Below, piece after piece: positions 27,401-36,850 of a stretch of 64,000 nt of DNA (position 1 is the stretch's first letter; each line of letters begins with the position of its first letter). The DNA is from Gammaproteobacteria bacterium (GTDB lineage: Bacteria; Pseudomonadota; Gammaproteobacteria; GRL18). The position numbers were made by a program, and so were the translations under genes. Below the pieces are notes generated by a model. It searched no databases. It had not been told where the DNA came from and saw nothing but the letters and a program-made list of their open reading frames with translations. The stretch is taken from the NCBI GenBank assembly GCA_016744995.1, contig JADGDG010000006.1:124001-188000 (forward strand). The letters run 5' to 3'.

Positions 27401-30400
27401 TTGGCCACTGTAATTTTCCGGAGAACTGATTTTAATATTTTGTAGTTCTGCAGTATTAAAAATCCATTGACGATCAAGACCACTGCCCCCCATAAATTGT
27501 GCCCCCTGAACATCAAAGCCGACAGGTAAACCGGTTAACACCATAGAAAGTGTTTCTGAGCCATCATTATCATAAGAGTGTATTTGGTTGGGGGTAACAA
27601 AAACTTCATTTAAATCAATTAAATTATCTTCAATCGTCACTTCGTTATAATCAACAGCTTCTACCATTTCAATATTAAGCTGATGATTAACCGGGGCATC
27701 AGCCACGCCTTTAATCTGTATTTCCATATTAATCGGTGTACTATAAACAGATGAATTACCGCCTTCAGTTGATTTTGCTGACAACTGTAATATTTCATCA
27801 TTATTATCATTGTGCCCAGGCACATAATTAAGTGATTTTGTGTTGTCAAAATCAGCAATTTCCACCATACCATTGACCGGAAACAATTCAATACCATCAT
27901 AGAATATAACGGCTCCATCTGTGATGGAATCTATTTTTAATGTATAGGATTCTGAACCATCCTTGTCATCTGATAAAACACTAATATCCAGAGCAATACC
28001 GCCCTGACCATTATTGATTATATTGCCGCTGGCATCACGCCCGGCATCTTCCAAACCCGATTGCTTTGTTAAACTAACGGTGGTTTGATCAGCCACTGGA
28101 TCAATATGCAGTGTCAATGTTGACTGGCCGGAGATCTGGGTGTTGGTAATAGTTGGATCATCCTCATCATGATCAATAGTTTTTGCTTTAACTATAATAG
28201 TAAAGTCACCATCTTTCTGGGAAGGTGCTTTAAACGCAACCGTATCAAGATATTCAATGGGAACATCAACAAAGGGTTGATTTGTTGTTACAGTCAGAAT
28301 CACATTATTCACACCATCAAAATAACGAAACTGTGAACCAGCCTCTGCGGAAAAACTGGCAAAGGTTTCTTCTGAGCCATGAGGGACAACCGGATCAGCA
28401 TCCTGATTACTCCATGGGCCATCTATATCAAATTCATTTCTGTCCAAATTAAACCATTCATCTTCATTTCCCATATCGGCAAAATTGTGATCAAGATTCA
28501 TGCTCAGATCATCAGAGCTATCACCATCAGTATCAGTGGAAATTCTTTCAGCAACCGGGGTGACTTCAATTATATAGTTGGGATCAGTAGTTGAAACCAC
28601 TGAAGGACCATCAGTGGTTTCAACCACTAACGTCAGCTGTAAATCAGCACTGCTATGTGATGGTGGTGTAATTTTGTAATCAGCCAGTTTGGCTGGATCA
28701 AATATAGTATAAGCACCCACTATAGATGGCAGTGGTGTACCATTATCCGTTGTAATACTACCTTCCAGTGTCGAGGTCAGGATTTTAACCCCGGTGATAT
28801 TATCAGAAGAGTTCCCTGAGTTATCAGTGGTATTAATTGTTGAGTTGCCGTTAACATCTTTAAACAGATAGATAGCAGTATCTTCCACACCTGAATCGGC
28901 AGTTGTTATTTCAACATCACCCGCTACTGGTATAACCGTTAAATTTAAAGTTATCGTATCATCCTGAGTTTGAATAGCATCAACTTGTCCAGCATCATCA
29001 GTGTCAAGTGCAGTTAATTTAATAGTGATATTATTCATATCACCATCCCAGTTTTGGGGAGGAGTAATGGTCAACTCAGTATCATCACCATTAAACCTTA
29101 CCTGAGAAATATCACCTGAACTGTCTGCTGTTCTGGTGACGCCATTAATGACAATCACAGTACCCGGAACAAGTCCTTCAACATCAAAATAATGCTCTTC
29201 AGAACCATCACTATCACCAAAGGAGTTAAGCAGTAATGCTCTCAAATCCAGAGTTTCATCTTCATTAATAGTGATATTGAGTACATCATCATTGGTGCCA
29301 TCATAATTTGCAGCCAGTTGATTCTCTTCAACTGAAACCGGATCAGTGACCGCATGAACTTTCAAAGTTACAACCTGCAATGCCTCATCAGAGCTTATAT
29401 CAGGATTAAAGAGAGTGCCGTCATCCTGAACTTCGTGTGAGCGCGTTGTGATCCTGATGCTAATATCATCTGCGGCATCATCTTCTTTGGCAATAATATG
29501 CAGACTTTCATACTGAGCTTGTGTAACGGCTATTGCATTGCTTGTATTAAGACCAGCATAATGATAATCAGAAGGCATTATATCGCCAATATTATCCACA
29601 ATATAAAAACTATAAATTTCATTATTATCAGCAATAGAATTAATAATAACATTGCCAGAGCTATCAACAACCTGTCCCTCAGCGGCATTACTAATATCAA
29701 CTCTGATTAATTCCATTCTCTCAGGGCTGTCACCGGAAACAAGGTTATTTTGATCAATGGCATCATTTTGAACCGGCATAGTTAAACCTAATGCAACCTG
29801 ATAACTGCCTTCTGAATTGAAATTAAAGTTAGTACCATCATAACTATCATCTTCATAAACATCGATGGTTGTATTTGAACCCATTCCAGGTAAATCAGCG
29901 ACTGGGTTTACTATAATGTCAACAGTGGTTACTTTAAACGAACCATCATCCTGTTCCGTTGTATAAATGACGGTATCTGTACCACTATAATTTCCCGAAG
30001 GTGTATAGGTTAAGGTTCCATCTGGATTAATTACTGCATTGCCATAATCAGCCTGTGTGGTAATGCTGGTATTCAGTTGTGTTGCATCGGCACTGGTGGT
30101 AATGGTATCACTGCTGTCTTCATCTAAAGTCATTTGTTTAGAAGCCGGCGGTACATCATCAATAATTGACACGCTGAAATCATCCAGATCTATATCGCCA
30201 TCACTATCAAGTATTTGAATATCAAAATTAAGCGGGATGTCAGCCAGACTGTTAATGTTATCTAATGCTTTTAATAATTCAAACTCATAACTGGCATTAG
30301 CAGCCTGTGGATTGACCAGGGTCACAGTAAAAACAGCACCATTAATTGTACTTGCCGTCAATATATGCCCGCTTAGATCGACAGAATAACTTATAGCCAA

Positions 30401-33400
30401 ACCTGTAGATGTTAATCCTGCAGGAGCTGACTGTGTGGCAACAAATGTGGTATCAAATGTATCAGCTCCAGGAGTCAGGTCAAGTGTACCAATAACACTG
30501 GTTGCAGAGGGATCGGGTTCAGAACCAGTTGCCAGATACTTTTCATCAATAATATTATCAACTGGATCACCAATTACAGGAGCAGTATCAATGACACTAA
30601 TATCGAGTTTAGCAGGATTAGAAACATCACCATTACTATCAATTAAGGTATAGGTTATCTCATCAAGCAAGGTATTCTGTTCAACATTACTGCCATCACG
30701 ATGAAACTCACTTTGGTCGGATGTGTAAGACCAGACTCCATTGGCATTAATGGTAAAATCATGACCAAATTGAGTATCAACCACATCACCGGCATTGGCT
30801 GTCTGGATATTCCCAGATTCATCATTATAAGTAAACTGCAGAACCGTTGCCGCTGGTGTTCCCTGATCAAGATCATTGCCTAAAACATTGTCACTGATTG
30901 TAATCTGTCCTTCAACAACAGTTGCTGTATCATCAATCGGATCAGGCGCTGCATTGAGGTGTATTGTGGTAACAGCGACATTACTACTTAAGCCATTATC
31001 ATCAATGACAAAAACCTCTACTTGTATCTGTCTTGATTCATCAGGAAGTTCACTGGTATTCGCATAAGTAATTGACTCTATTGCTTGCTGATAGAGTGCC
31101 TTAGCTGCACTGCCTGTCAATTCAATCACGTAATCAGAGCCAACAATGCCTGAAGATAAAATTGATATCCCGGGAATAGCAGCAATGCCTGAGGTGCTGA
31201 TAACATCTTCACCTGGATCATAATTTTTAATAACAATCCGAGCAGACTTCATATTAAGATCATCCACATCGGTGATCAAAGAGTTAGTATAAGCAATCGA
31301 TACCGGTGCCTGATTTTCAGTAAAGGTTGTCTGATAACTAGTACCTGGAATTCCAGTAGAACTATTGGCACCCAAATCCAGTATAGGAGAATCATTCGTT
31401 CCTATAATTTTAATATCCAGATCAGCGGTATCAACTTTTTGACCATCACTGAGGCTATAGGTATAGGTCTCAGTCATTTCCTGACCATTATTTAATGCCT
31501 GAACAACAGCATTGGTATCATCCAGCTCATAAGAATAACGGCCATCAGCATAAAGAATTAAAGTACCATACTGTAGTACAATCGTAGTTGGATCACTAAT
31601 ACTGTCAAAGCTAGTTTCAACAAATATATCATTATTGTTATTTTGTGAACTTCCAGAATTCTGGTTATGTGTGATATTGTTATCAACAACAAAATCATGA
31701 AGTCCATTTATATCTGTAACAACGCCTCCAGCCACAGAATCCATAGCCCAGTCAGCACTGCTGATATCCGTTGTGATCTGCACATCAAAATAGGTGGCAC
31801 TTATTGCCTGACTGGCATCAAAATTACCACCAATAGAATCCTGTTCCTGTGCCAGAGTAATTACACCGTTACCAAGAGTATATCCCTGCTGAGTGATAAC
31901 GCTACCTTCAAGATTACCATCCAGATAAAAATCAGCCTGACCAGTAGTGCTGTCCCAGGTTGTCTGCAAGGTATGAATATTGCCATCAAAAAGTTCAGTT
32001 CGGCTAATACCGGTATTTACTGAAGGACCACCAAGGTATAAACTGAGTGAATTTCCTGACATAAATAAAAGGAAATCATTATTATTGGCACTGCTGGCAA
32101 AGGATAAGATAGCACCATTTCCAGTCTCGGTGCTGCTGAGAGTCATTGTTACATCAACTGTTTGCGCACCACTAAGTAACCTATTACCTGTTAATTCATT
32201 ATAAATCAGTCCCTGATTATTACCGCCGGAAGCATTGATTGCCACCCCTGAATCGGAAGCATTTTCGGCAATAAATAAATCGCCGATAGCATTGTCAACA
32301 TCACTGTCAAGGCCATCACTTAAATCATTATCAGTGATAAGATTGCCGTTAATTTCATTAATAGTTGTCGTATCATCTCTTAATTCATTAATGGTATTTG
32401 AATTGCCCTGTGCATCCGGGCGATCATCACGCCCTTGTATTGTGATAGCAAGCTGTCCTGAATCGGATAAGGAACCATCACTGGCCGTATAGTTAAATGA
32501 CTCGGTCAATGAATCTCCAACATTCAGTGCATCAACGGCTGCATTGTTATCATTAACAGTATAGATATAATGACCATCACTGAATATCTGCAGTGAACCA
32601 TAAGTACCGACTATTGTTTGACTGCCGCCTGAAATAATATTCTGGCTATTAATTTCAGTAACATTTAAGCTACTATTGTCTACATCCTGATCATTATCTA
32701 AAACATTTCCCAAAGCCTGAATCGCATCTTCTTGCTGATTCAACTGCCCATGACCAACGCCCTCTTCATAAGCTGTTGCAGTATCGTTGAAGACGATGGG
32801 TGCATCATTACTACCCTGAATTGTCAGGGTTAAGACTGCAGTATCATATTTTTCAACACCTGCCTCATTATCAGTCATGGTATAAGTAAATTTTTCCTGT
32901 AACTGATCACCGACATTTAATGCATCAACAGCAAAAACATTATCATACAAGTCGTAGCTATAAGTCCCATCAGCATTGATGGTCAATTCACCATAAGCAC
33001 CAGAAATGGTTATTGGTACCAGATTTTCAATCAATTCAACATCACTACTATTAGCAACCGTGGTTCCTGAAGAATGACTGACATTATTGTCTATTAATAA
33101 ACTATAGTTACCACTTTGGTCAAGACTGCTGCCGCCAGAAATATCATGCAGGTTCCAATGTGCTGAACTGCTTGCTGTAGCATTTGTAGTAATGTCAATA
33201 CTATGGAAGTTTGCAGAGATCACCTGATTGGCATCCAGATTTCCACCAACACTATCTTGCTCCTGAGCAAACATAAGTGTGCCATTGCTTCCTATTGTAT
33301 GTCCCTGGCCTATAATAGCAGAGCCTTCAAGGACACTATCAAGATAAAATTGTGCCTGCCCTGTTGCACTATCCCACTGCATACCTAACTGATGAAAATC

Positions 33401-36400
33401 ACCATCAAACAATTGTGCACGACTAATTCCAGTATCAATATTTTCACTACCTAAATAAAAACGCAGGGAGTTTCCTGACATAAAGAGCAAAAAATCATTA
33501 TTATTTGTACTGGATGCATAGGAAAGAATTCCACCCTGACCAGTTTCGATACTGGATAAACCAATACTCAAACTGACCTGGGTAGCCCCTCCCAGCAAGG
33601 CAGGATTACCTGATTCAGCCATCACCAGTGCCTGATTATTACCTCCAGAAACATTTAGCCCCAGACCTTGAGCAATATTAGTCACAGAAAAATCAGAAAT
33701 ATCATTATCAACATCAGTATCATTAGTCAGTAGATTTCCACTCACTTGATTAACTGTATCAGCAGCAACATTAGTTTCACTTTCAGTTAAAACAGGACCA
33801 ATATCAGCACGTGCATCCGGCGCATCATTGGTTCCTCTAATCGTAATGCTTAAGGTATCAATATCAGTCAGTTCACCCGAAACTTCATTGTCATTAACAG
33901 TATAATCAAAGCTCTCCTGTAATATATCACCGAGATTTAATGCCTCAACATCAGTGTTTAAATCATTAATTACATACTCAAAAGTACCATCCGTATTAAT
34001 ATTTAAAACACCATATTTACCTGCAATCGTAAAGATATTAGCAGTTTGTGAAGAGGTATTGCCAGAATCATTAGAAGTAATAGCAGAAACTGTCAGCTGA
34101 GAGTGCGGTGTATCAATATCGTTATCATTATCCAGAACATTGCCAGTAGCATTAATACTATTATCTGCATCAGAACCCGTACCATCAAAACTTGCAGTAC
34201 CTGCTTCTGTAGCATTGGCATTATCAGGTAGAGCGACAGGAGCATCATTAATATCAGTAATAGTTGTAATAACTTGTATCTGATTTCCTGAAGCATCCCC
34301 CGGAATTATACGCTCAAATTCACCCGTATCAGCCACACTGGAAATACTTAATGAATATTCCTCTCCAGAGTCAACTGGTTGATCATTCAAAGTGTTAGTA
34401 GTAAAGGTGTTAAATGATTGACCGATTGGCACAGTAATAGTAATGGTTTGATTATTATTGTATTGCGTATCACCATCCTGGGTTGACACATTATTGAAAC
34501 GTATAGTGACATCAGTATTTTGGGTGACAATGACAGGATTGCCATTAAGATCAACCAATTCGATTCGATAGGAAGCAGTCTGACCTTCAATAACACCACG
34601 GTCTCCAGTAATAATGGCAAAGACAGTATCGACATCCTGATCAGGAATCAAATCACCACTACTATCATCTAAAATCGTCGTAGTGACAGAACTCATATCA
34701 TGGATCACATTTTCATAGACCGAAGCATTGCTATAAGTATCATCTACAATTTGGGCCGTAAAGGTTTCACCATTATCTGCAAGATAATCATCAATACTTG
34801 CAGTACTGAATGGAATGCCCAAAGTCACTGTCTGAGCAGCAGCAATAAAGTCAACACCTTCTGTAGCACTCACTCCGGTGAAAGTCACTTCAACAGTCCC
34901 AGTAGCGGCAATTCGATTTCCCATGGGATCTTCTAAAACAGCAATATAGGAGGCAATGCCGCCTTCAGCAATTGTATTTGTATTGACTTCATTACCAAGC
35001 TCATCCAGAGCTATAAGTTTGATTGTCACTGACTCCATATCAGGCTCAATGCCGTCAGTGGGATCATTAGGTGTATTCGGCTGCGAATCATCCAGAATGG
35101 TTGTCGTTATAGAACTCACATCATGAATTACATTTTCATAGGCAGCAGCATTGTTATAACTGTCATCAATGATCTGTACGGTAAAAGTTTCACCATTATC
35201 AGCAATAAAATCATCAATAATGTCTGTACTAAAAGTCTGCCCTAAAGTGACCGTCTGGGTATTTGTGTCAACATCATTGGCATCACCGGTAAAAGATACT
35301 TGAACGGTACCTGTGGCGGTATTAATACGGATACCATCAGGATCTAACAGAACCACTTTATACGCTGCAGTTTCACCTTCAACCCCATCATTGGATAATA
35401 CTTCATTGTCATTTTTATCCAGAGCAATCAGCTTTAATGTCACTGACTCCATATCCGCTTCAAGCCCATCACCAGGATCGTTTGGAGTATTTGGCTGGGA
35501 GTCATCGATGATAGTAGTTGTCACACTTGTATTATCATAAATAACAGCTTCATAGAGTTGCGCATCAGTATAACTGCCATCTGTTAACTGAGCTGTAAAG
35601 CGTTCATTATTATCAGCAATATAATCATCAATGGTATCAATACTAAAAGAAACACCTGGAGTAACATTTACTGATGCTGCGTTAAAATCAACATTATCTG
35701 TGGTACTTATACTGCTGAATGTGACCTCTACTGTACCACCGGCATTTAAAATACGATTGCCGTTAGCATCTTCCATAACAACAATATACGAAACTGCATT
35801 ACCTTCAAAAACTTCATTTGCAGGTACTTCAATACCCCCGGCATCAAGAGCAATCAACTTAAGAGTCACTGGATCTTCCGGATCAGGAGCAAGAGATGAT
35901 GTCTCATCAATAATTGTAGTCTCCTGGGTATCATTGCCAATGGTCAGATTTGTATATCCACCTCCAGATGTACCAGTGATCTGAACATCATAATCTTCAT
36001 TATTATCGGCTAGAAAATCATCAAATGTATCCACGGAAAATTGTACTGAGGTTGAACCAGCAGGAATTGTAACGGAAATAATTCCGGGGGTGATATCATT
36101 GTCGTCAGTGTCGATATGACTAATAGTGAGCTGAATAACCAAATCGATTAGTGGTGCATTATCAACAGTCAGGGTATAAAGTGCAGTATCACCTTCAAAA
36201 ACAACATCAACACCAGATAATGACAATGTTGCAAATAAAAATTGTGTTTCAGAAGTATCTGCATTAATAAACTCATCATTCCCTGTTAAACCATCATTGT
36301 TACCAGTAGTTTCTAGAAAATCAAAATCAACACTTTGTAAATCATGAGTAATTAACACCGGTTCAGCTGAACTATCACCTGGTGCTCCAGCACCACCACC

Positions 36401-36730
36401 TGCGGCCGTAGCTTCAAGTTGGGATGGGTCAAAATTGGGATCATTTAGCAAAGCTTCCTGAATATCTTCAACTGAAACAATGCTCTCTTGTGCAGGCATC
36501 TGATTGGGATCATAGATATCACTATCCAGTGTCAGTTTGTCATTTCTTCCCATAGTAATGGATTGATCATTATCCATTTTTAACAAAACACGGCTGTCAG
36601 TACCCTCAGTAACAATAGTTTCGCCTGCATAAACCATTGAATTGATATCAAGAATGCGTTCATTACCTGAACTATCAACCGCTTTCACAAGACCGGATAC
36701 AAAGATTGCCTGACCAATAGATTGTGCCAT
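24407..36730 (-). CDS. Giant LapA-like repetitive adhesin (retention module, VCBS/Calx-beta/LamG-like, RTX C-terminus)
   Basis: This 4107-residue surface protein is built like LapA-type biofilm adhesins. Residues 1-105 are the retention module that plugs the outer-membrane pore (MAQSIGQAIFVSGLVKAVD, LLKMDNDQSITMGRND). T108-A-A-G111 is the dialanine motif cut by LapG-type proteases. Next come about five Calx-beta/Ig-like units (about 165-800), several VCBS units (FDYTVNDN, GTNDAP), two of them holding LamG/pentraxin-like inserts, then long beta-sandwich regions. RTX nonapeptides (GNDILSGLDGDDILYAGTGDDE, near 3985-4010) and a C-terminal type I signal finish it. Export genes lie upstream. No lapD or lapG is in the window. 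Low-Cys, Asp/Asn-rich composition fits calcium-stabilised adhesins. Confidence 0.95.
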   Translation of the reverse strand: MAQSIGQAIFVSGLVKAVDSSGNERILDINSMVYAGETIVTEGTDSRVLLKMDNDQSITMGRNDKLTLDSDIYDPNQMPAQESIVSVEDIQEALLNDPNFDPSQLEATAAGGGAGAPGDSSAEPVLITHDLQSVDFDFLETTGNNDGLTGNDEFINADTSETQFLFATLSLSGVDVVFEGDTALYTLTVDNAPLIDLVIQLTISHIDTDDNDITPGIISVTIPAGSTSVQFSVDTFDDFLADNNEDYDVQITGTSGGGYTNLTIGNDTQETTIIDETSSLAPDPEDPVTLKLIALDAGGIEVPANEVFEGNAVSYIVVMEDANGNRILNAGGTVEVTFSSISTTDNVDFNAASVNVTPGVSFSIDTIDDYIADNNERFTAQLTDGSYTDAQLYEAVIYDNTSVTTTIIDDSQPNTPNDPGDGLEADMESVTLKLIALDKNDNEVLSNDGVEGETAAYKVVLLDPDGIRINTATGTVQVSFTGDANDVDTNTQTVTLGQTFSTDIIDDFIADNGETFTVQIIDDSYNNAAAYENVIHDVSSITTTILDDSQPNTPNDPTDGIEPDMESVTIKLIALDELGNEVNTNTIAEGGIASYIAVLEDPMGNRIAATGTVEVTFTGVSATEGVDFIAAAQTVTLGIPFSTASIDDYLADNGETFTAQIVDDTYSNASVYENVIHDMSSVTTTILDDSSGDLIPDQDVDTVFAIITGDRGVIEGQTASYRIELVDLNGNPVIVTQNTDVTIRFNNVSTQDGDTQYNNNQTITITVPIGQSFNTFTTNTLNDQPVDSGEEYSLSISSVADTGEFERIIPGDASGNQIQVITTITDINDAPVALPDNANATEAGTASFDGTGSDADNSINATGNVLDNDNDIDTPHSQLTVSAITSNDSGNTSSQTANIFTIAGKYGVLNINTDGTFEYVINDLNTDVEALNLGDILQESFDYTVNDNEVSGELTDIDTLSITIRGTNDAPDARADIGPVLTESETNVAADTVNQVSGNLLTNDTDVDNDISDFSVTNIAQGLGLNVSGGNNQALVMAESGNPALLGGATQVSLSIGLSSIETGQGGILSYASSTNNNDFLLFMSGNSLRFYLGSENIDTGISRAQLFDGDFHQLGMQWDSATGQAQFYLDSVLEGSAIIGQGHTIGSNGTLMFAQEQDSVGGNLDANQVISANFHSIDITTNATASSSAHWNLHDISGGSSLDQSGNYSLLIDNNVSHSSGTTVANSSDVELIENLVPITISGAYGELTINADGTYSYDLYDNVFAVDALNVGDQLQEKFTYTMTDNEAGVEKYDTAVLTLTIQGSNDAPIVFNDTATAYEEGVGHGQLNQQEDAIQALGNVLDNDQDVDNSSLNVTEINSQNIISGGSQTIVGTYGSLQIFSDGHYIYTVNDNNAAVDALNVGDSLTESFNYTASDGSLSDSGQLAITIQGRDDRPDAQGNSNTINELRDDTTTINEINGNLITDNDLSDGLDSDVDNAIGDLFIAENASDSGVAINASGGNNQGLIYNELTGNRLLSGAQTVDVTMTLSSTETGNGAILSFASSANNNDFLLFMSGNSLSLYLGGPSVNTGISRTELFDGNIHTLQTTWDSTTGQADFYLDGNLEGSVITQQGYTLGNGVITLAQEQDSIGGNFDASQAISATYFDVQITTDISSADWAMDSVAGGVVTDINGLHDFVVDNNITHNQNSGSSQNNNNDIFVETSFDSISDPTTIVLQYGTLILYADGRYSYELDDTNAVVQALNNGQEMTETYTYSLSDGQKVDTADLDIKIIGTNDSPILDLGANSSTGIPGTSYQTTFTENQAPVSIAYTNSLITDVDDLNMKSARIVIKNYDPGEDVISTSGIAAIPGISILSSGIVGSDYVIELTGSAAKALYQQAIESITYANTSELPDESRQIQVEVFVIDDNGLSSNVAVTTIHLNAAPDPIDDTATVVEGQITISDNVLGNDLDQGTPAATVLQFTYNDESGNIQTANAGDVVDTQFGHDFTINANGVWSYTSDQSEFHRDGSNVEQNTLLDEITYTLIDSNGDVSNPAKLDISVIDTAPVIGDPVDNIIDEKYLATGSEPDPSATSVIGTLDLTPGADTFDTTFVATQSAPAGLTSTGLAISYSVDLSGHILTASTINGAVFTVTLVNPQAANASYEFELLKALDNINSLADIPLNFDIQILDSDGDIDLDDFSVSIIDDVPPASKQMTLDEDSSDTITTSADATQLNTSITTQADYGNAVINPDGTLTYTPSGNYSGTDTVIYTTEQDDGSFKVTTVDIIVNPVADLPGMGSNTTIDVYEDDSYDGTNFNFNSEGSYQVALGLTMPVQNDAIDQNNLVSGDSPERMELIRVDISNAAEGQVVDSSGNVIINSIADNNEIYSFYIVDNIGDIMPSDYHYAGLNTSNAIAVTQAQYESLHIIAKEDDAADDISIRITTRSHEVQDDGTLFNPDISSDEALQVVTLKVHAVTDPVSVEENQLAANYDGTNDDVLNITINEDETLDLRALLLNSFGDSDGSEEHYFDVEGLVPGTVIVINGVTRTADSSGDISQVRFNGDDTELTITPPQNWDGDMNNITIKLTALDTDDAGQVDAIQTQDDTITLNLTVIPVAGDVEITTADSGVEDTAIYLFKDVNGNSTINTTDNSGNSSDNITGVKILTSTLEGSITTDNGTPLPSIVGAYTIFDPAKLADYKITPPSHSSADLQLTLVVETTDGPSVVSTTDPNYIIEVTPVAERISTDTDGDSSDDLSMNLDHNFADMGNEDEWFNLDRNEFDIDGPWSNQDADPVVPHGSEETFASFSAEAGSQFRYFDGVNNVILTVTTNQPFVDVPIEYLDTVAFKAPSQKDGDFTIIVKAKTIDHDEDDPTITNTQISGQSTLTLHIDPVADQTTVSLTKQSGLEDAGRDASGNIINNGQGGIALDISVLSDDKDGSESYTLKIDSITDGAVIFYDGIELFPVNGMVEIADFDNTKSLNYVPGHNDNNDEILQLSAKSTEGGNSSVYSTPINMEIQIKGVADAPVNHQLNIEMVEAVDYNEVTIEDNLIDLNEVFVTPNQIHSYDNDGSETLSMVLTGLPVGFDVQGAQFMGGSGLDRQWIFNTAELQNIKISSPENYSGQLSFTVNYIDTENDGDTYSEVQNINVLIKPETDAILLSNEDVNEDIITRLDFSLDQQGDGNEFLSAVWIDNSSIPAGAQLEDQLGNILTPDIDGFIKLSDSNTINNVYIHLPEDSDMPNIGAPDVLGGFDLTVRYEVTDPSNDNSVSPAVTMSGDTAYTVTVHAIADKPVLDVDTNNLTTFNEAGVDYIAVGSTPGQDNEYTFSFELASKDLDGSETASQFRISGVPDGMFIKNGTYAGDVDGGQTGDGTDTGIWYIDFNNPAGSGTANNGVSSQEITFILGPDTFISNNDRFTIEVTGANIEHRGGDSANSDPYLLNLGYSDSAAANPPTSTTTNNGPDDFVNIPSAKDPINVLEDSHVLISDMIDAQQNDMTELLSINIYGLPPGTVVSGGRTETDVNGNTFWVATSMNAQIIFPDNFNDNNRGTSLDNVVFNITSSEESGESFSYTVPVPGQNIHITPVTDSPEASTNLTFKDESDVVVTEAQEDGHILINIDYESIDNSLAYPDPGNYAQAQNDVAIQLIDGQGVLQKSDGSNYPFNNVTQTWAVPVADLANLQFVPDTNFSGDVKLQYTIESVEINAANIETVSNEINFEVMPVVDGYNIPDSTLLTASGDEDSFIAIDFTGVLVDSSEDAIAAILNGVPVGMLVYIGDDVNNLTAAKNAGGDNNINNWNIEVNPDGTLPKIWVKPELNSSGQINGISLTTIVADGAVTESFVYNVQLDVNPVADGLTMSPTNTFGVEGNDIPINLNIMAGDLDTSETVSLTLEGLGNGAVFKVNNDFMDLNNIIYDQLNEVYTLTNIPVAEIATLAFLQESFNGTVHVEAWTVETGNNDSSPLVDGDFNVAISPDPSPNDTLSGTNANDTLVGLSGNDILSGLDGDDILYAGTGDDEMTGGSGLDKFVSSGDSDMVADYNQGEGDVLVLSDLLQSDEPYLLSHLSVEDDGLDNVKIKVLDELGAETGHSVVLDGVSYSGLGVDLANPLGDLLTKVDIDDSVV
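31770..32225 (-). repeat. LamG-like insert, copy 2 of the adhesin
   Basis: This part of the adhesin codes for a concanavalin-like domain of about 150 residues. It is a diverged copy of the domain at 33170-33640. Both share SSANNNDFLLFMSGNSL or SSTNNNDFLLFMSGNSL, FYLD, EGS and AQEQDSxGGN. Such domains often bind glycans. Confidence 0.65.
33170..33640 (-). repeat. LamG-like insert, copy 1 of the adhesin
   Basis: This copy of the concanavalin-like domain is inserted in a VCBS-type unit. Matching the second copy at 31770-32225 shows an internal duplication of the unit plus its insert. It is a candidate ligand-binding part of the adhesin. Confidence 0.65.
34310..36230 (-). repeat. Tandem Calx-beta/Ig-like units of the adhesin
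   Basis: About five units of roughly 125-140 codons follow the retention module. The middle ones share SVTLKLIALD, a VEVTFTG-type strand, and DDxIADNxExFxxQ before TTTILDDSQPNTPNDP. The nucleotide similarity is high enough to be visible by eye, so copy number may vary between strains. Confidence 0.7.
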
Positions 36731-36756
36731 GTTCTCTACCTCTATAGAAAAAAGGG

Positions 36757-36777
36757 GTAATCCTTAATAAAGATTAC
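36757..36777. promoter_or_regulatory. Dyad in the adhesin leader
   Basis: GTAATC and GATTAC form an inverted repeat with a 9-base spacer, about 27 bases upstream of the adhesin ATG at 36730. It could be an operator or fold in the leader RNA. Confidence 0.35.
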
Positions 36778-36817
36778 TTTAATTAGAATAAGTATAGAGA
36801 ATTTTGTAAAGAAGACT

Positions 36818-36846
36818 ATTGTACCTTAGTACAATACAAGTATTGT
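36818..36846. promoter_or_regulatory. Overlapping palindromes upstream of the adhesin
   Basis: ATTGTAC-N4-GTACAAT (36818-36835) overlaps ACAATAC-AA-GTATTGT (36831-36846). The double dyad lies just after the LuxR-type gene stop and about 90 bases upstream of the adhesin start. It is a good candidate site for that regulator, or a hairpin ending its transcript. Confidence 0.45.
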
Positions 36847-36850
36847 GGGA

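Noticed and set aside
31770..36230. A CRISPR array or DNA-level satellite
   Set aside because: The repetition here is in-frame protein domain repetition, with no short identical repeats and unique spacers.
24407..36730. Many opposite-strand and shifted open frames inside the giant adhesin region
   Set aside because: They are shadows of the repetitive, low-complexity adhesin frame; none has a ribosome site or a recognisable protein pattern.
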